A stretch of 14,193 nt of DNA. Source: UMGS363 sp051881815. Lineage in GTDB: Bacteria; Bacillota; Clostridia; Oscillospirales; Ruminococcaceae. The stretch's first letter is position 1, and each line of letters begins with the position of its first letter. This document shows positions 7,028 through 14,099 of this stretch, piece after piece. A model generated the notes under the pieces. The model saw only the letters and a program-made list of their open reading frames with translations. It did no database searches and was not told the DNA's origin. Location: contig JBJEQP010000059.1 in assembly GCA_051881815.1 (NCBI GenBank), forward strand, positions 1 through 14,193. Direction: 5' to 3'. Both the position numbers and the translations under genes were made by a program.

Positions 7028-7056
7028 ATTATATCATAATCCGACATATAAATCAA
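7028..7056 (-). promoter_or_regulatory. Promoter of the sensor-GGDEF gene
   Basis: On the minus strand, TTGATT (7056-7051) and a perfect TATAAT (7033-7028) are 17 bp apart. The leader of about 45 nt carries a small GGAGA/TCTCC hairpin (6996-7010) just before the ribosome binding site GGAGGCGG. The hairpin is not large enough to claim regulation. Confidence 0.75.
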
Positions 7057-7126
7057 GGATTTTCGGTTATTTTTTCTTTTCCGCAATATAACAATTCCCC
7101 GGGATAAAATATGTATAATTCGCTTT

Positions 7127-7285
7127 ATACTAATATCAAATCGTTCTATAGACAAAGCCGACAGATAGAATAATCCAAGTCAAGGAAAGCGACCGCAGGC
7201 AGGCTGCCGCCTGTCAAGGGAGCTTGACGCAGAATTGGATTATTATATCCGAGGATTTGTCTATAGGTTGATTTGATATTAGTAT
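7127..7285 (+). repeat. 159-nt structured palindromic element, copy 2
   Basis: Aligns without gaps to the first ~117 nt of copy 1 and has the same stems. Outer arms 7127-7142 and 7270-7285 form a perfect 16-bp inverted repeat. The second stem pairs 7147-7156 with 7256-7265 and the third 7169-7178 with 7235-7244, each a perfect 10 bp. The core 7180-7233 differs from copy 1 at only 4 of 54 positions and carries the GTCAAG-GGAG-CTTGAC hairpin (7213-7228). It sits between the two divergent promoters of the c-di-GMP genes and outside both expected leaders, so it is not a 5'-UTR element of either gene. With the promoters and operator it fills most of the 6974-7506 gap. Confidence 0.85.
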
Positions 7286-7384
7286 TATACTATAAAACTA
7301 TAGATAAGTATAACGTCTTCACCGCACTGTATCAAACCCTAAAAACGTATAATGCTTGATTTTTCCATAAAACTATTTTTTAAG

Positions 7385-7413
7385 TTGACACAAGCAGTAA
7401 TTTATGTTACAAT
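7385..7413 (+). promoter_or_regulatory. Promoter of the GGDEF-EAL gene
   Basis: TTGACA (7385-7390) and TACAAT (7408-7413) are separated by 17 bp. Transcription should begin near 7420, giving a leader of roughly 87 nt that includes the GTAAACGTTTAC palindrome. Confidence 0.8.
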
Positions 7414-7436
7414 AAAATTACAATATTATGATTATT

Positions 7437-7460
7437 GTTTACCATATAGTAAACGTTTAC
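7437..7460. promoter_or_regulatory. Candidate LacI-family operator, three half-sites
   Basis: GTAAACGTTTAC (7449-7460) is a perfect 12-bp palindrome with the central CG typical of LacI/GalR-family operators. A further half-site GTTTAC (7437-7442) faces GTAAAC (7449-7454) across 6 bp, so three half-sites occur in 24 bp. It lies about 20-40 bp downstream of the predicted transcription start of the GGDEF-EAL gene, suited to a roadblock repressor. No repressor gene with a DNA-binding domain is in the window, so the regulator is unknown. Confidence 0.5.
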
Positions 7461-7506
7461 GGTTAATAATTCTATAAAAAGCGATCTGCCCGAAAGGTGA
7501 TAATGA

Positions 7507-9171
7507 ATGGATAGAAAAAAATCGGGGTCAAAAAAGCAAACAGTACTTCTGATCCTGTTCACACTGATATATCTTCTGCTTAACCTGCTTACTGTCGCCG
7601 TTTCCAAAAGCGGCAATAAGATCTTAACACTCGGCCGCAACACCATCCCTACATACAGTGTAAACGGGATCATTTCGGGTCTGCAGTTCTTTATGTGCAT
7701 CTGTATGGTAAGCGTGGAGTATAAAAAAGGACGCATCGTTTCAACCGTTCTTATAGCTATGTCTATCATCGGCAATATAACCGAGATATTAAGATCGCAT
7801 ATCTTGACTTCTCTCCCCGGCATCATCAACCTTATAGTTTCTCTTATCAGCATCTATCTGCTGTGTAACCAGCTCGAGATACGCGAAAAGAGCATCGTAA
7901 CCGATTATCTAACCAATCTCATCAACAGACACGGTCTTGTCCGCACGCTCACCCAGAAGATCTCCAAAAAAGAACCCTTCTGCGTTATGTATATCGACTT
8001 TGAGAATTTCAAGCTCGTCAACGACAGCCTTGGACACCGCTGCGGTGATTTTGTCTTAAAAAAGATAGCCGAAAGGATACAGACAGCTGTCGGTGACAAA
8101 GGCATCCTCGGAAGGATCGGCGGAGATGAGTTCATCTTCATTTTCTCCGATAAATATGATGCTGTCGAAATGTCAAACACTGTTTTGTCTTCAATAAATG
8201 AAAAGATCGAGATCCCGACAGGCGATAAGATCGTTGATTTCTATATGTCGGCCTTCGTAGGAATCTCCCGATACCCCGATGACGCCGCCGACCCCGAGCT
8301 GCTCATAAAATATGCGGATATCGCAATGAATCATTTGGGCAAAAACAAGCAGGACAGAATAAACTTTTTCGACAAGGAAATGGAAAAGGGACTTCACCGC
8401 CAGATGACGCTTGAAAGGATCATAAAAGAGGGACTTAAAGAGGACAACTTCTACCTTGTCTATCAGCCGCAGTACAGACTTGACGTGAAAAAGCTCCGAG
8501 GCTTTGAGTCGCTAATCCGTCTTAAAACAGCCGCAGGGGAATTCATCAGCCCCGGCGAGTTCATCCCCGTAGCCGAGCGCACCGATCTTATCCTTGAAAT
8601 TGATGATTACGTTATCCGCAGAGCGATCCGTGAGTTCAAAGAGCCTGTCGAAAAATCAGGGCGTTCTTTTATCGTTTCCGTAAATATCTCCGCCAAGAAC
8701 ATCGCATTCCCGGGATTTGCCGAAAGGCTGAAAGAAATGCTCGATGAAGCAGATTTTCCTGCCGAATGCTTTGAGGTGGAAATAACGGAATATTGTCTTG
8801 CAGCATCGGTCGAGATCACGATAGACAATATAGAAAAGCTCCGCAGCATGGGAGTCCACGTTGCCCTTGATGACTTCGGGACAGGCTATACGTCGCTTTC
8901 CTATCTTGCCAAGCTTCCGATCAATCTTCTCAAGATCGACAAGAGCCTTATCGACAATATCGAAACGGATGAAAAGAGCCGTGAATTTGCAAATGCCGTT
9001 ATCTCGCTCGGACACCTTATGAACTGCGACGTTATTTCCGAGGGCGTTGAAAGCGAAACACAGTTAGGCATACTGGGCGGTCAGAACTGCGACTTCATCC
9101 AGGGCTATGTTTGGGGCAAACCGCTCGAATACGAAAAAGCCGTCGAGCTTTGCTCAGAAAGTCACAATTGA
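7507..9171 (+). CDS. Membrane GGDEF-EAL protein (c-di-GMP turnover)
   Basis: 554 residues. The N-terminal ~125 residues hold about four hydrophobic segments (near 11-33, 52-70, 78-95, 103-121), giving a membrane anchor with little extracytoplasmic sensor. The GGDEF domain spans about 130-290, with TDYLTNLINRHG (132-143), DFENFKLVND (164-173) and an intact GGDEF at 205-209; no RxxD site precedes it. The EAL domain spans about 300-550. Its signature is ESL (334-336) rather than EAL, but the other expected catalytic and metal residues are visible: N393 in VNIS, E425 in EITE, D455-D456 in DDFGTG, K476 in LLKIDKS, E512 in SEGVES and Q532 in IQGY. Phosphodiesterase activity is therefore likely, and cyclase activity is possible. 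Start ATG 7507 follows GAAAGGTGA; an overlapping ATG at 7503 is out of frame. A promoter with operator-like repeats lies upstream and a strong terminator follows. Confidence 0.93.
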   Translation: MDRKKSGSKKQTVLLILFTLIYLLLNLLTVAVSKSGNKILTLGRNTIPTYSVNGIISGLQFFMCICMVSVEYKKGRIVSTVLIAMSIIGNITEILRSHILTSLPGIINLIVSLISIYLLCNQLEIREKSIVTDYLTNLINRHGLVRTLTQKISKKEPFCVMYIDFENFKLVNDSLGHRCGDFVLKKIAERIQTAVGDKGILGRIGGDEFIFIFSDKYDAVEMSNTVLSSINEKIEIPTGDKIVDFYMSAFVGISRYPDDAADPELLIKYADIAMNHLGKNKQDRINFFDKEMEKGLHRQMTLERIIKEGLKEDNFYLVYQPQYRLDVKKLRGFESLIRLKTAAGEFISPGEFIPVAERTDLILEIDDYVIRRAIREFKEPVEKSGRSFIVSVNISAKNIAFPGFAERLKEMLDEADFPAECFEVEITEYCLAASVEITIDNIEKLRSMGVHVALDDFGTGYTSLSYLAKLPINLLKIDKSLIDNIETDEKSREFANAVISLGHLMNCDVISEGVESETQLGILGGQNCDFIQGYVWGKPLEYEKAVELCSESHN

Positions 9172-9184
9172 TCTATAACAATCA

Positions 9185-9221
9185 CAGCTGAGGGACAAAT
9201 ACTCCCTCGGCTGATTTTTTT
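9185..9221 (+). terminator. Intrinsic terminator of the GGDEF-EAL gene
   Basis: CAGCTGAGGGA (9185-9195) pairs with TCCCTCGGCTG (9203-9213), 11 bp including one G-T pair with a 7-nt loop, followed by ATTTTTTTC. It begins 13 bp after the stop codon. Confidence 0.92.
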
Positions 9222-9428
9222 CAAAAATCTTATAAGCAAATCAATAATTTGTGAATTTCTTGTTCATTTAAATGCAAGAAATATTCAACACTCTTGCAGC
9301 CGAAACAACTCTCCGCTGCGCTTCAAAAGGCGGCAAATCCTTATATCAGCGTGATTTTATGTTTTAAATATTTTCTGCGTGAGCATAATATGCGTTTTAG
9401 TGTATTTTGACAAATATGCAATTTGCTA
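9222..9428. other. AT-rich intergenic spacer with one weak hairpin
   Basis: No gene, repeat copy or promoter is recognised here. TTTCTTG (9256-9262) and CAAGAAA (9275-9281) enclose a palindromic CATTTAAATG and could form an AT-rich hairpin. A TTGACA at 9407-9412 has no matching -10 box at 17 bp. Confidence 0.4.
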
Positions 9429-9457
9429 TTGACAATCTTGCAAAATAGTGATAAAAT
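9429..9457 (+). promoter_or_regulatory. Promoter of asnB
   Basis: TTGACA (9429-9434) and TAAAAT (9452-9457) are 17 bp apart. The expected start near 9464 leaves a leader of about 114 nt before the asnB ATG. Confidence 0.75.
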
Positions 9458-9485
9458 GTATTCCAGAACATAAGAATATGGGCAA

Positions 9486-9567
9486 TGTCGGCGGATGACT
9501 TTCAGGGAATTTGCTGTCGGCAGATCCGTGTGTTCCGATGAAAGACTGTCGGAACAATGCGAAAGGA
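9486..9567 (+). promoter_or_regulatory. Structured asnB leader with possible pseudoknot
   Basis: TGTTCCGA (9531-9538) pairs with TCGGAACA (9549-9556) in an 8-bp stem with a 10-nt loop, ending five bases before the ribosome binding site AAAGGA (9562-9567). Upstream, CGGAT (9492-9496) can pair with ATCCG (9524-9528), with GAC/GTC inside. CTTTCA (9499-9504) is complementary to TGAAAG in the loop (9539-9544), and CTTTC could also cover the GAAAG of the ribosome binding site. TGTCGG occurs three times (9486, 9515, 9547). It has no T-box motif and no GAAGUAGG-like glutamine riboswitch core. Regulation is inferred only. Confidence 0.4.
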
Positions 9568-9577
9568 ATGGTTATAC

Positions 9578-11158
9578 ATGTGTACTATAATGGGCTTCTG
9601 CGGCGAAGGCAGCGGAATGGAAAGCGTTACTAAAGGACTTGAAGCGACTGTTTCAAGAGGACCGGACGACTGCCGTATAATGGATCTTAAGCACGGCGTT
9701 CTCGGTTTTCAGCGCCTTTCGATCATGGGACTTACTCCCGAGGGAATGCAGCCTTTTGAGCTGAACGGCAGCTACGCTGTCTGCAACGGCGAGATATACG
9801 GCTTCAGAAAGATCCGTGACGAGCTGATAGCAAAGGGCTACACCTTCAAAAGCGGAAGCGATTGTGAGATACTTCTTCCGCTGTATAAAGAATACGGCAC
9901 GGATATGTTCGCAATGCTCGACGCAGAGTATGCCTGCATAATCTTTGACGGCGAAAAGAATGAATTCATCGCCGCAAGAGATCCTATCGGCATCCGTCCG
10001 CTTTATTACGGATATACCGATGACGGTGTTATCGTGTTTGCGAGCGAAGCGAAAAACCTTACATCAATATGCAAAAAGATCATGCCGTTCCCTCCGGGAC
10101 ATTACTATAAAAACGGTGAGTTTGTATGCTACTGCGATATTACCGCTGTGGATAAGGTCATTTATGACGACATTGACACCGTATGCAAGAACATTCACGA
10201 CAAGCTTGTAAAGGGCGTTGAAAAAAGACTTGACGCCGACGCAAAGGTGGGATATCTGCTTTCGGGCGGACTTGATTCATCTCTCGTCTGCTCTATTGCG
10301 CAGAAGATCAGCGACAAGCCTATCAAAACATTTGCTATCGGTATGAATACGGACGCTATCGACCTTAAATATGCAAAGCAGGTCGCTGACTTCATCGGAA
10401 GCGATCATACAGAGGTCATCATTACCAAGGATGATGTTCTCGGCGCACTTGAAAGCGTTATCAAGCTTCTCGGCACTTATGATATCACAACTATCCGTGC
10501 AAGCATGGGAATGTATCTCCTCTGCAAGGCTATCCACGAGCAGACCGATATAAGAGTTCTGCTTACAGGCGAGATCTCCGATGAGCTTTTCGGATACAAA
10601 TACACCGACTTTGCACCGTCTGCGGAAGCTTTCCAGCAGGAATCCGTAAAGAGAGTGCATGAGCTTCATATGTACGATGTTCTCCGTGCAGACCGCTGCA
10701 TTTCCGTAAACTCTCTTGAAGCAAGAGTTCCTTTCGGCGATCTTGATTTTGTAAAGTATGTTATGGCGATCGATCCCGAAAAGAAGCTCAACAAGTACAA
10801 CAAGGGCAAGTATCTCCTCCGTCACGCATTCGAGGGCGATTATCTTCCGCACGATATCCTCTACCGTGAGAAGGCTGCATTCTCCGATGCAGTCGGACAT
10901 TCAATGGTGGATTACCTCAAGGAATATGCCGCAGAGCAGTACACCGACAAGGAATTTGAAGAAAGATCGGCAAAATATACCCACGCAAAGCCCTTCACAA
11001 AGGAATCGCTTTTGTATCGTGAGATATTTGAGAAATACTATCCCGGTAACAGCGAGATGGTAGTTGACTTCTGGATGCCTAACAAGGAATGGGAAGGCTG
11101 CAACGTTAACGACCCATCTGCAAGAGTTCTTTCAAACTACGGTCAGAGCGGTGTATAA
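9578..11158 (+). CDS. asnB: Asparagine synthase (glutamine-hydrolysing)
   Basis: ATP-dependent amidation of aspartate using glutamine-derived ammonia. 526 residues, slightly shorter than E. coli AsnB (554 including Met). The start ATG 9578 gives MCTIMGFCG, placing the glutaminase nucleophile at Cys2, which must become the N-terminal residue. A longer in-frame ATG at 9557 would bury it and lies ahead of the ribosome binding site AAAGGA, so it was rejected. The class II glutaminase domain (about 1-190) shows SRGPDD, QRLSIM, CNGEIYG and GSDCE. The synthetase domain carries the PP-loop SGGLDSS at 229-235, then TYDITTIRASMGMYL, LTGEISDELFGY and SLEARVPFGD, matching the E. coli-type enzyme closely; the C-terminus has DPSARVL. 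It has its own promoter and a structured leader. It converges on asnA with a shared terminator. Confidence 0.96.
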   Translation: MCTIMGFCGEGSGMESVTKGLEATVSRGPDDCRIMDLKHGVLGFQRLSIMGLTPEGMQPFELNGSYAVCNGEIYGFRKIRDELIAKGYTFKSGSDCEILLPLYKEYGTDMFAMLDAEYACIIFDGEKNEFIAARDPIGIRPLYYGYTDDGVIVFASEAKNLTSICKKIMPFPPGHYYKNGEFVCYCDITAVDKVIYDDIDTVCKNIHDKLVKGVEKRLDADAKVGYLLSGGLDSSLVCSIAQKISDKPIKTFAIGMNTDAIDLKYAKQVADFIGSDHTEVIITKDDVLGALESVIKLLGTYDITTIRASMGMYLLCKAIHEQTDIRVLLTGEISDELFGYKYTDFAPSAEAFQQESVKRVHELHMYDVLRADRCISVNSLEARVPFGDLDFVKYVMAIDPEKKLNKYNKGKYLLRHAFEGDYLPHDILYREKAAFSDAVGHSMVDYLKEYAAEQYTDKEFEERSAKYTHAKPFTKESLLYREIFEKYYPGNSEMVVDFWMPNKEWEGCNVNDPSARVLSNYGQSGV

Positions 11159-11180
11159 CGAAAAGTAACAGCTATACATA

Positions 11181-11212
11181 ATACTAATCCCCGATAAATC
11201 GGGGATTAGTAT
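11181..11212. repeat. 32-bp mini-palindrome with ATACTAAT ends
   Basis: ATACTAATCCCCGAT (11181-11195) and its exact complement (11198-11212) are separated by two bases. The first and last eight bases match the ends of the ~160-nt elements. It follows the asnB stop by 22 bp, but neither strand has a T-tract after it, so it is not an ordinary terminator. It may be a minimal relative of the larger elements, or it could stabilise the 3' end of asnB mRNA. Confidence 0.75.
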
Positions 11213-11218
11213 AAAAAC

Positions 11219-11257
11219 AAAAAATTCGTCCATCTTTCAAGGGTGGACGAATTTTTT
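11219..11257. terminator. Bidirectional terminator between asnB and asnA
   Basis: AAAAAATTCGTCCA (11219-11232) pairs with TGGACGAATTTTTT (11244-11257), 14 bp extended by T-G and C-G inside. It has A and T runs on both sides, so it serves plus-strand asnB and minus-strand asnA alike. It lies 34 bp beyond the asnA stop. Confidence 0.9.
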
Positions 11258-11291
11258 ATTGGCTTCGCTTTTTAACATCTTATTTTTCAAC

Positions 11292-12302
11292 TTATAACAG
11301 TACAATACCGTTTTCCTCACATTTTGCAGACATTTCCTCGGGCCAAAGCGAGGACTGTACTTCGCCGATATGAGCCTTTTGGAGAAGGAACATACAAAGT
11401 CTGGACTGACCTATGCCGCCGCCTATCGTAAGCGGAAGAGTGCCGTCTGCGATCATTTTATGATAATCATACTTCTTTCTGTCCTCGGCATTCATTTCCT
11501 TGAGCTGTCTGTCAAGAGAATCGGCGTCAACACGGATACCCATAGAGGATATCTCCAGCGCATTATCGAGAACCTCGTTCCAGAGAAGCAGATCTCCGTT
11601 AAGCGACCAGTCGTCATAGTCGGGAGCTCTTCCGTCGTGGCGTTCGCCGCTCTTGAGCTTGCCGCCGATCTGCATCATAAACACGGTGCCGTGTTCCTTT
11701 GTGATAAGGCGCTCACGCTCCTTCGGGGTCTTATCGGGATACATATCCTCGAGCTCCTGCGTTGTAATAAAGAACGGCTCTTCACATATATTTCCGGCGA
11801 TGCTTGGATAACGAAGGCCTACCTTTCTCTTTGTATATGCGACAGCTTTTACTATTGATCTTACAGCGTCTTTGAGAAATTCGGTATTTCTCTGCTCTTT
11901 TGTGATCACCTTTTCCCAATCCCACTGATCTACAAAAATGGAGTGGGTATTATCGGTATCGTCATCTCTGCGGATAGCATTCATATCGGTATAAATGCCT
12001 TCGCCTGCTTTATATCCGTAGCGATAGAGAGCCATTCTCTTCCATTTTGCAAGAGATTGTACTACCTCGCCCTCTGCGTCTATTTCCTTTATATCGAAAT
12101 CGACCTTGCGTTCAACGCCGTTAAGGTCGTCGTTTATACCGCTGCCCTTTCTTACGATAAGCGGAGCGGAAACTCTGTCAAGTGTCAGAGCAAACGAAAG
12201 TGCCTGCTGAAACACATCCTTGATATATTTGATCGCGTGCTGTGTTTCTCTCAGCGTCAGTGAGGACTTATAGCCCTCGGGAAGATACAAACCTTTTGAC
12301 AT
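11292..12302 (-). CDS. asnA: Aspartate--ammonia ligase (asparagine synthetase A)
   Basis: Makes asparagine from aspartate, ATP and free ammonia, releasing AMP and PPi; its fold is related to class II aminoacyl-tRNA synthetases. 336 residues, close to E. coli AsnA (330). Signatures include SKGLYLPEGY at the N-terminus, DRVSAPLIV, KWKRMALYRYGY, GEGIYTDMNAIRRD, SIFVDQWDWEK, DYDDWSLNGDLLLW and a C-terminal GGGIGQSRLCMFLLQKAHIG. The start is the ATG at 12302, nine bases after AAAGGA; an in-frame ATG at 12320 overlaps that ribosome binding site and was rejected. It lies 89 bp downstream of asnS on the same strand with no terminator or clear promoter between, so it is probably the second gene of the T-box-controlled asnS-asnA operon. 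Confidence 0.96.
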   Translation of the reverse strand: MSKGLYLPEGYKSSLTLRETQHAIKYIKDVFQQALSFALTLDRVSAPLIVRKGSGINDDLNGVERKVDFDIKEIDAEGEVVQSLAKWKRMALYRYGYKAGEGIYTDMNAIRRDDDTDNTHSIFVDQWDWEKVITKEQRNTEFLKDAVRSIVKAVAYTKRKVGLRYPSIAGNICEEPFFITTQELEDMYPDKTPKERERLITKEHGTVFMMQIGGKLKSGERHDGRAPDYDDWSLNGDLLLWNEVLDNALEISSMGIRVDADSLDRQLKEMNAEDRKKYDYHKMIADGTLPLTIGGGIGQSRLCMFLLQKAHIGEVQSSLWPEEMSAKCEENGIVLL

Positions 12303-12391
12303 AGCAGCAATTCCTTTCATAATAGCGTTTACACCGAGCTTTGTTCCGAAATATTTTTCATAAAAAGCCCGGTTAAAATTCGCATAAAATT

Positions 12392-13765
12392 TTATCTGAT
12401 GCTTCCGACTGTTCTCGGGTAAAGGATAACGTCACGGATATTCTGAACGCCCGTTACATACATTATAAGACGCTCAAAGCCAAGTCCGAAGCCGCCGTGG
12501 GGAACAGAACCGAACTTTCTCAGATCAAGATAATCGGAGTAAAGGTCAAGGTTCATATTGCGTTCCTTCATTGCAGCAACAAGCTTGTCGTAGTCAGCCT
12601 CACGCTCGGAGCCGCCGATTATCTCGCCGACGCCCGGAACAAGAAGGTCAACAGCCGCAACGGTCTTTCCGTCGGGATTCTGCTTCATATAGAAAGACTT
12701 TATCTCCTTCGGATAGTTTGTTACGAAAACAGCCTTTTTGAATACCTTTTCTGCGATATATCTCTCGTGTTCCGTCTGGAGATCGCAGCCCCACTCAACG
12801 GGATACTGGAAATCTTCGCCCGACTCTTTGAGCAGTCTGATAGCTTCCGTATAATCGCAAACGCCGAAATCGTGGGAGATAAGCTCTTCAAGCCTTTCAA
12901 TGATACCCTTTTCAAAATGAGCGTCAAAGAATGCCATTTCATTCGGACATTTGTCAAGTACATTGCGGATAACATATTTTATCATGCTTTCAGCTTCTTC
13001 AATAACATCGGGAAGCTCTGCAAAAGCGATCTCCGGCTCGATATGCCAGAATTCGGCAAGATGCTTCGGAGTATTGCTGTTTTCGGCACGGAAGCTCGGT
13101 CCGAAGGTGTATATCTTACCCATTGCCATAGCGGCAACCTCACCCTCCAGCTGACCGGAAACGCTCAAACCTGCACGTCTGCCGAAGAAGTCGTTGCTGT
13201 AGTAATCTTCTTCATTTTCATATTCCTTTGAATAACCGATCGTTGTTACCTGGAACATTTCGCCCGCGCCCTCACAGTCGCTGCCTGTGATAAGCGGAGT
13301 GTTTACATATACATAATTTCTGCTCTGGAAATATTCGTGAAGCGATGCAGCCATTACAGAACGAACACGAAGAACTGCATTGAAGGTGTTTGTTCTTCCT
13401 CTGAGGTGCGGCATTGTACGAAGGAATTCAAGCGTGTGGCGCTTCTTCTGAAGAGGATAATCGAGAGGACAGGTTCCGAGAACTTCTATGCTCTCTGCGT
13501 TGATCTCAACGCCTGTTCCCTGAAGTGCGGCAACGACCTTTCCCGTTACTTTGAGAGAAGTGCCAAGGCGGAGAGCAGGCTCATAATCAATGCCCGACTC
13601 CTTGTCAACAACGATCTGAAGATGCTTGAGAGCTGTTCCGTCATTAAGCTCGATAAATGCAACATTCTTGGAATTTCTCGTTGTTCTTACCCAGCCGCAG
13701 ACAGTAACGCTCTGTCCGACATAATCTGCGTTCGTATAAATGTCTTTGATGTCGATGTGTTTCAT
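12392..13765 (-). CDS. asnS: Asparagine--tRNA ligase
   Basis: Charges tRNA-Asn with asparagine in the cytoplasm; class IIb synthetase, 457 residues, normal length. The N-terminal OB-fold anticodon-binding domain (about 15-105) includes VTVCGWVRTTRNSKNVAFIE. The catalytic core shows a motif 1 region with FQSRNYVYVNTPLITGSDCE, motif 2 within FGPSFRAENSNTPKHLAEFW, and motif 3 GFGLGFERLIMYVTG at about 425-439. The absence of an aspartate-specific insertion and the EFWHIEPE sequence fit AsnRS rather than AspRS. The ribosome binding site AAAGGA lies about ten bases before ATG 13765. Directly upstream is a T-box leader with its terminator, so expression should rise when uncharged tRNA-Asn accumulates. 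asnA follows in the same unit. The presence of AsnRS indicates direct charging of tRNA-Asn. Confidence 0.97.
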   Translation of the reverse strand: MKHIDIKDIYTNADYVGQSVTVCGWVRTTRNSKNVAFIELNDGTALKHLQIVVDKESGIDYEPALRLGTSLKVTGKVVAALQGTGVEINAESIEVLGTCPLDYPLQKKRHTLEFLRTMPHLRGRTNTFNAVLRVRSVMAASLHEYFQSRNYVYVNTPLITGSDCEGAGEMFQVTTIGYSKEYENEEDYYSNDFFGRRAGLSVSGQLEGEVAAMAMGKIYTFGPSFRAENSNTPKHLAEFWHIEPEIAFAELPDVIEEAESMIKYVIRNVLDKCPNEMAFFDAHFEKGIIERLEELISHDFGVCDYTEAIRLLKESGEDFQYPVEWGCDLQTEHERYIAEKVFKKAVFVTNYPKEIKSFYMKQNPDGKTVAAVDLLVPGVGEIIGGSEREADYDKLVAAMKERNMNLDLYSDYLDLRKFGSVPHGGFGLGFERLIMYVTGVQNIRDVILYPRTVGSIR

Positions 13766-13796
13766 TTAAATTTCTTCCTTTCGTTTTTTGGTCAGA

Positions 13797-13840
13797 AACA
13801 AAAAAACTCCTGTCCTATATTTAACATAGGACGGGAGTTT
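13797..13840 (-). terminator. T-box conditional terminator
   Basis: On the minus strand AAACTCCCGTCCTAT (13840-13826) pairs with ATAGGACAGGAGTTT (13818-13804), 15 positions with one mismatch, followed by a T-rich tract. Its 5' arm contains the CCCGT that competes for the T-box sequence. Confidence 0.93.
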
Positions 13841-14093
13841 GAAAACTTTACCCGTGGTACCACCTAATTTACCGCCGTATCCGACGGTCACTCAACGCTC
13901 ATAACAAGCTTCTCCGTTTAACGCACGGCTGACGTCTCCCCTACCGGATGCAAATACATTGATATGCAAAGCATTGTTCAGTTCACTGCTCGGAAGTGTT
14001 ATTCGCAAAGGCTCTGATGCACGGTTTTCACTGCTCCGCACTCACTTTGAACGATATCCCTTGTTACTTCTCTTCGTCAAGGCATTTAATTCA
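13797..14093 (-). promoter_or_regulatory. T-box riboswitch, asparagine type, upstream of asnS
   Basis: Read on the minus strand, the T-box core AGGTGGTACCACGGG (13866-13852) is followed by the terminator, whose CCCGT can pair with ACGGG to form the antiterminator. A stem III candidate is ACCGTC...ACGGCGGT just before it. Stem I begins near 14080 and contains AGTA (about 14069). A basal helix CGAAG/CTTTG and a helix GTTCA/TGAAC frame a loop with AAC followed by A (13978-13976), which I take as the specifier for asparagine. AAC at 13983-13981 is an alternative reading. Uncharged tRNA-Asn should favour antitermination. The identity is certain from the core; the specifier is inferred and agrees with the downstream genes. 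Confidence 0.93.
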
Positions 14094-14099
14094 TAATTT

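Noticed and set aside
7407..7853. Minus-strand 148-codon open frame over the GGDEF-EAL N-terminus
   Set aside because: Overlaps the promoter, operator and transmembrane coding region of the plus-strand gene; no supporting features.
9407..9412. TTGACA as a second asnB promoter
   Set aside because: No -10 hexamer occurs 16-18 bp downstream; the site 22 bp further on fits much better.
9557..9577. Longer asnB start giving seven extra residues
   Set aside because: It would place the glutaminase cysteine away from the N-terminus and begins upstream of the ribosome binding site.
9464..9577. Known glutamine riboswitch or T-box in the asnB leader
   Set aside because: No GAAGUAGG-like core and no AGGGTGGNACC-like sequence is present.
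12497..13231. Plus-strand 244-codon open frame opposite asnS
   Set aside because: Shadow of the real gene: no family resemblance, no ribosome binding site, and asnS on the other strand is unambiguous.
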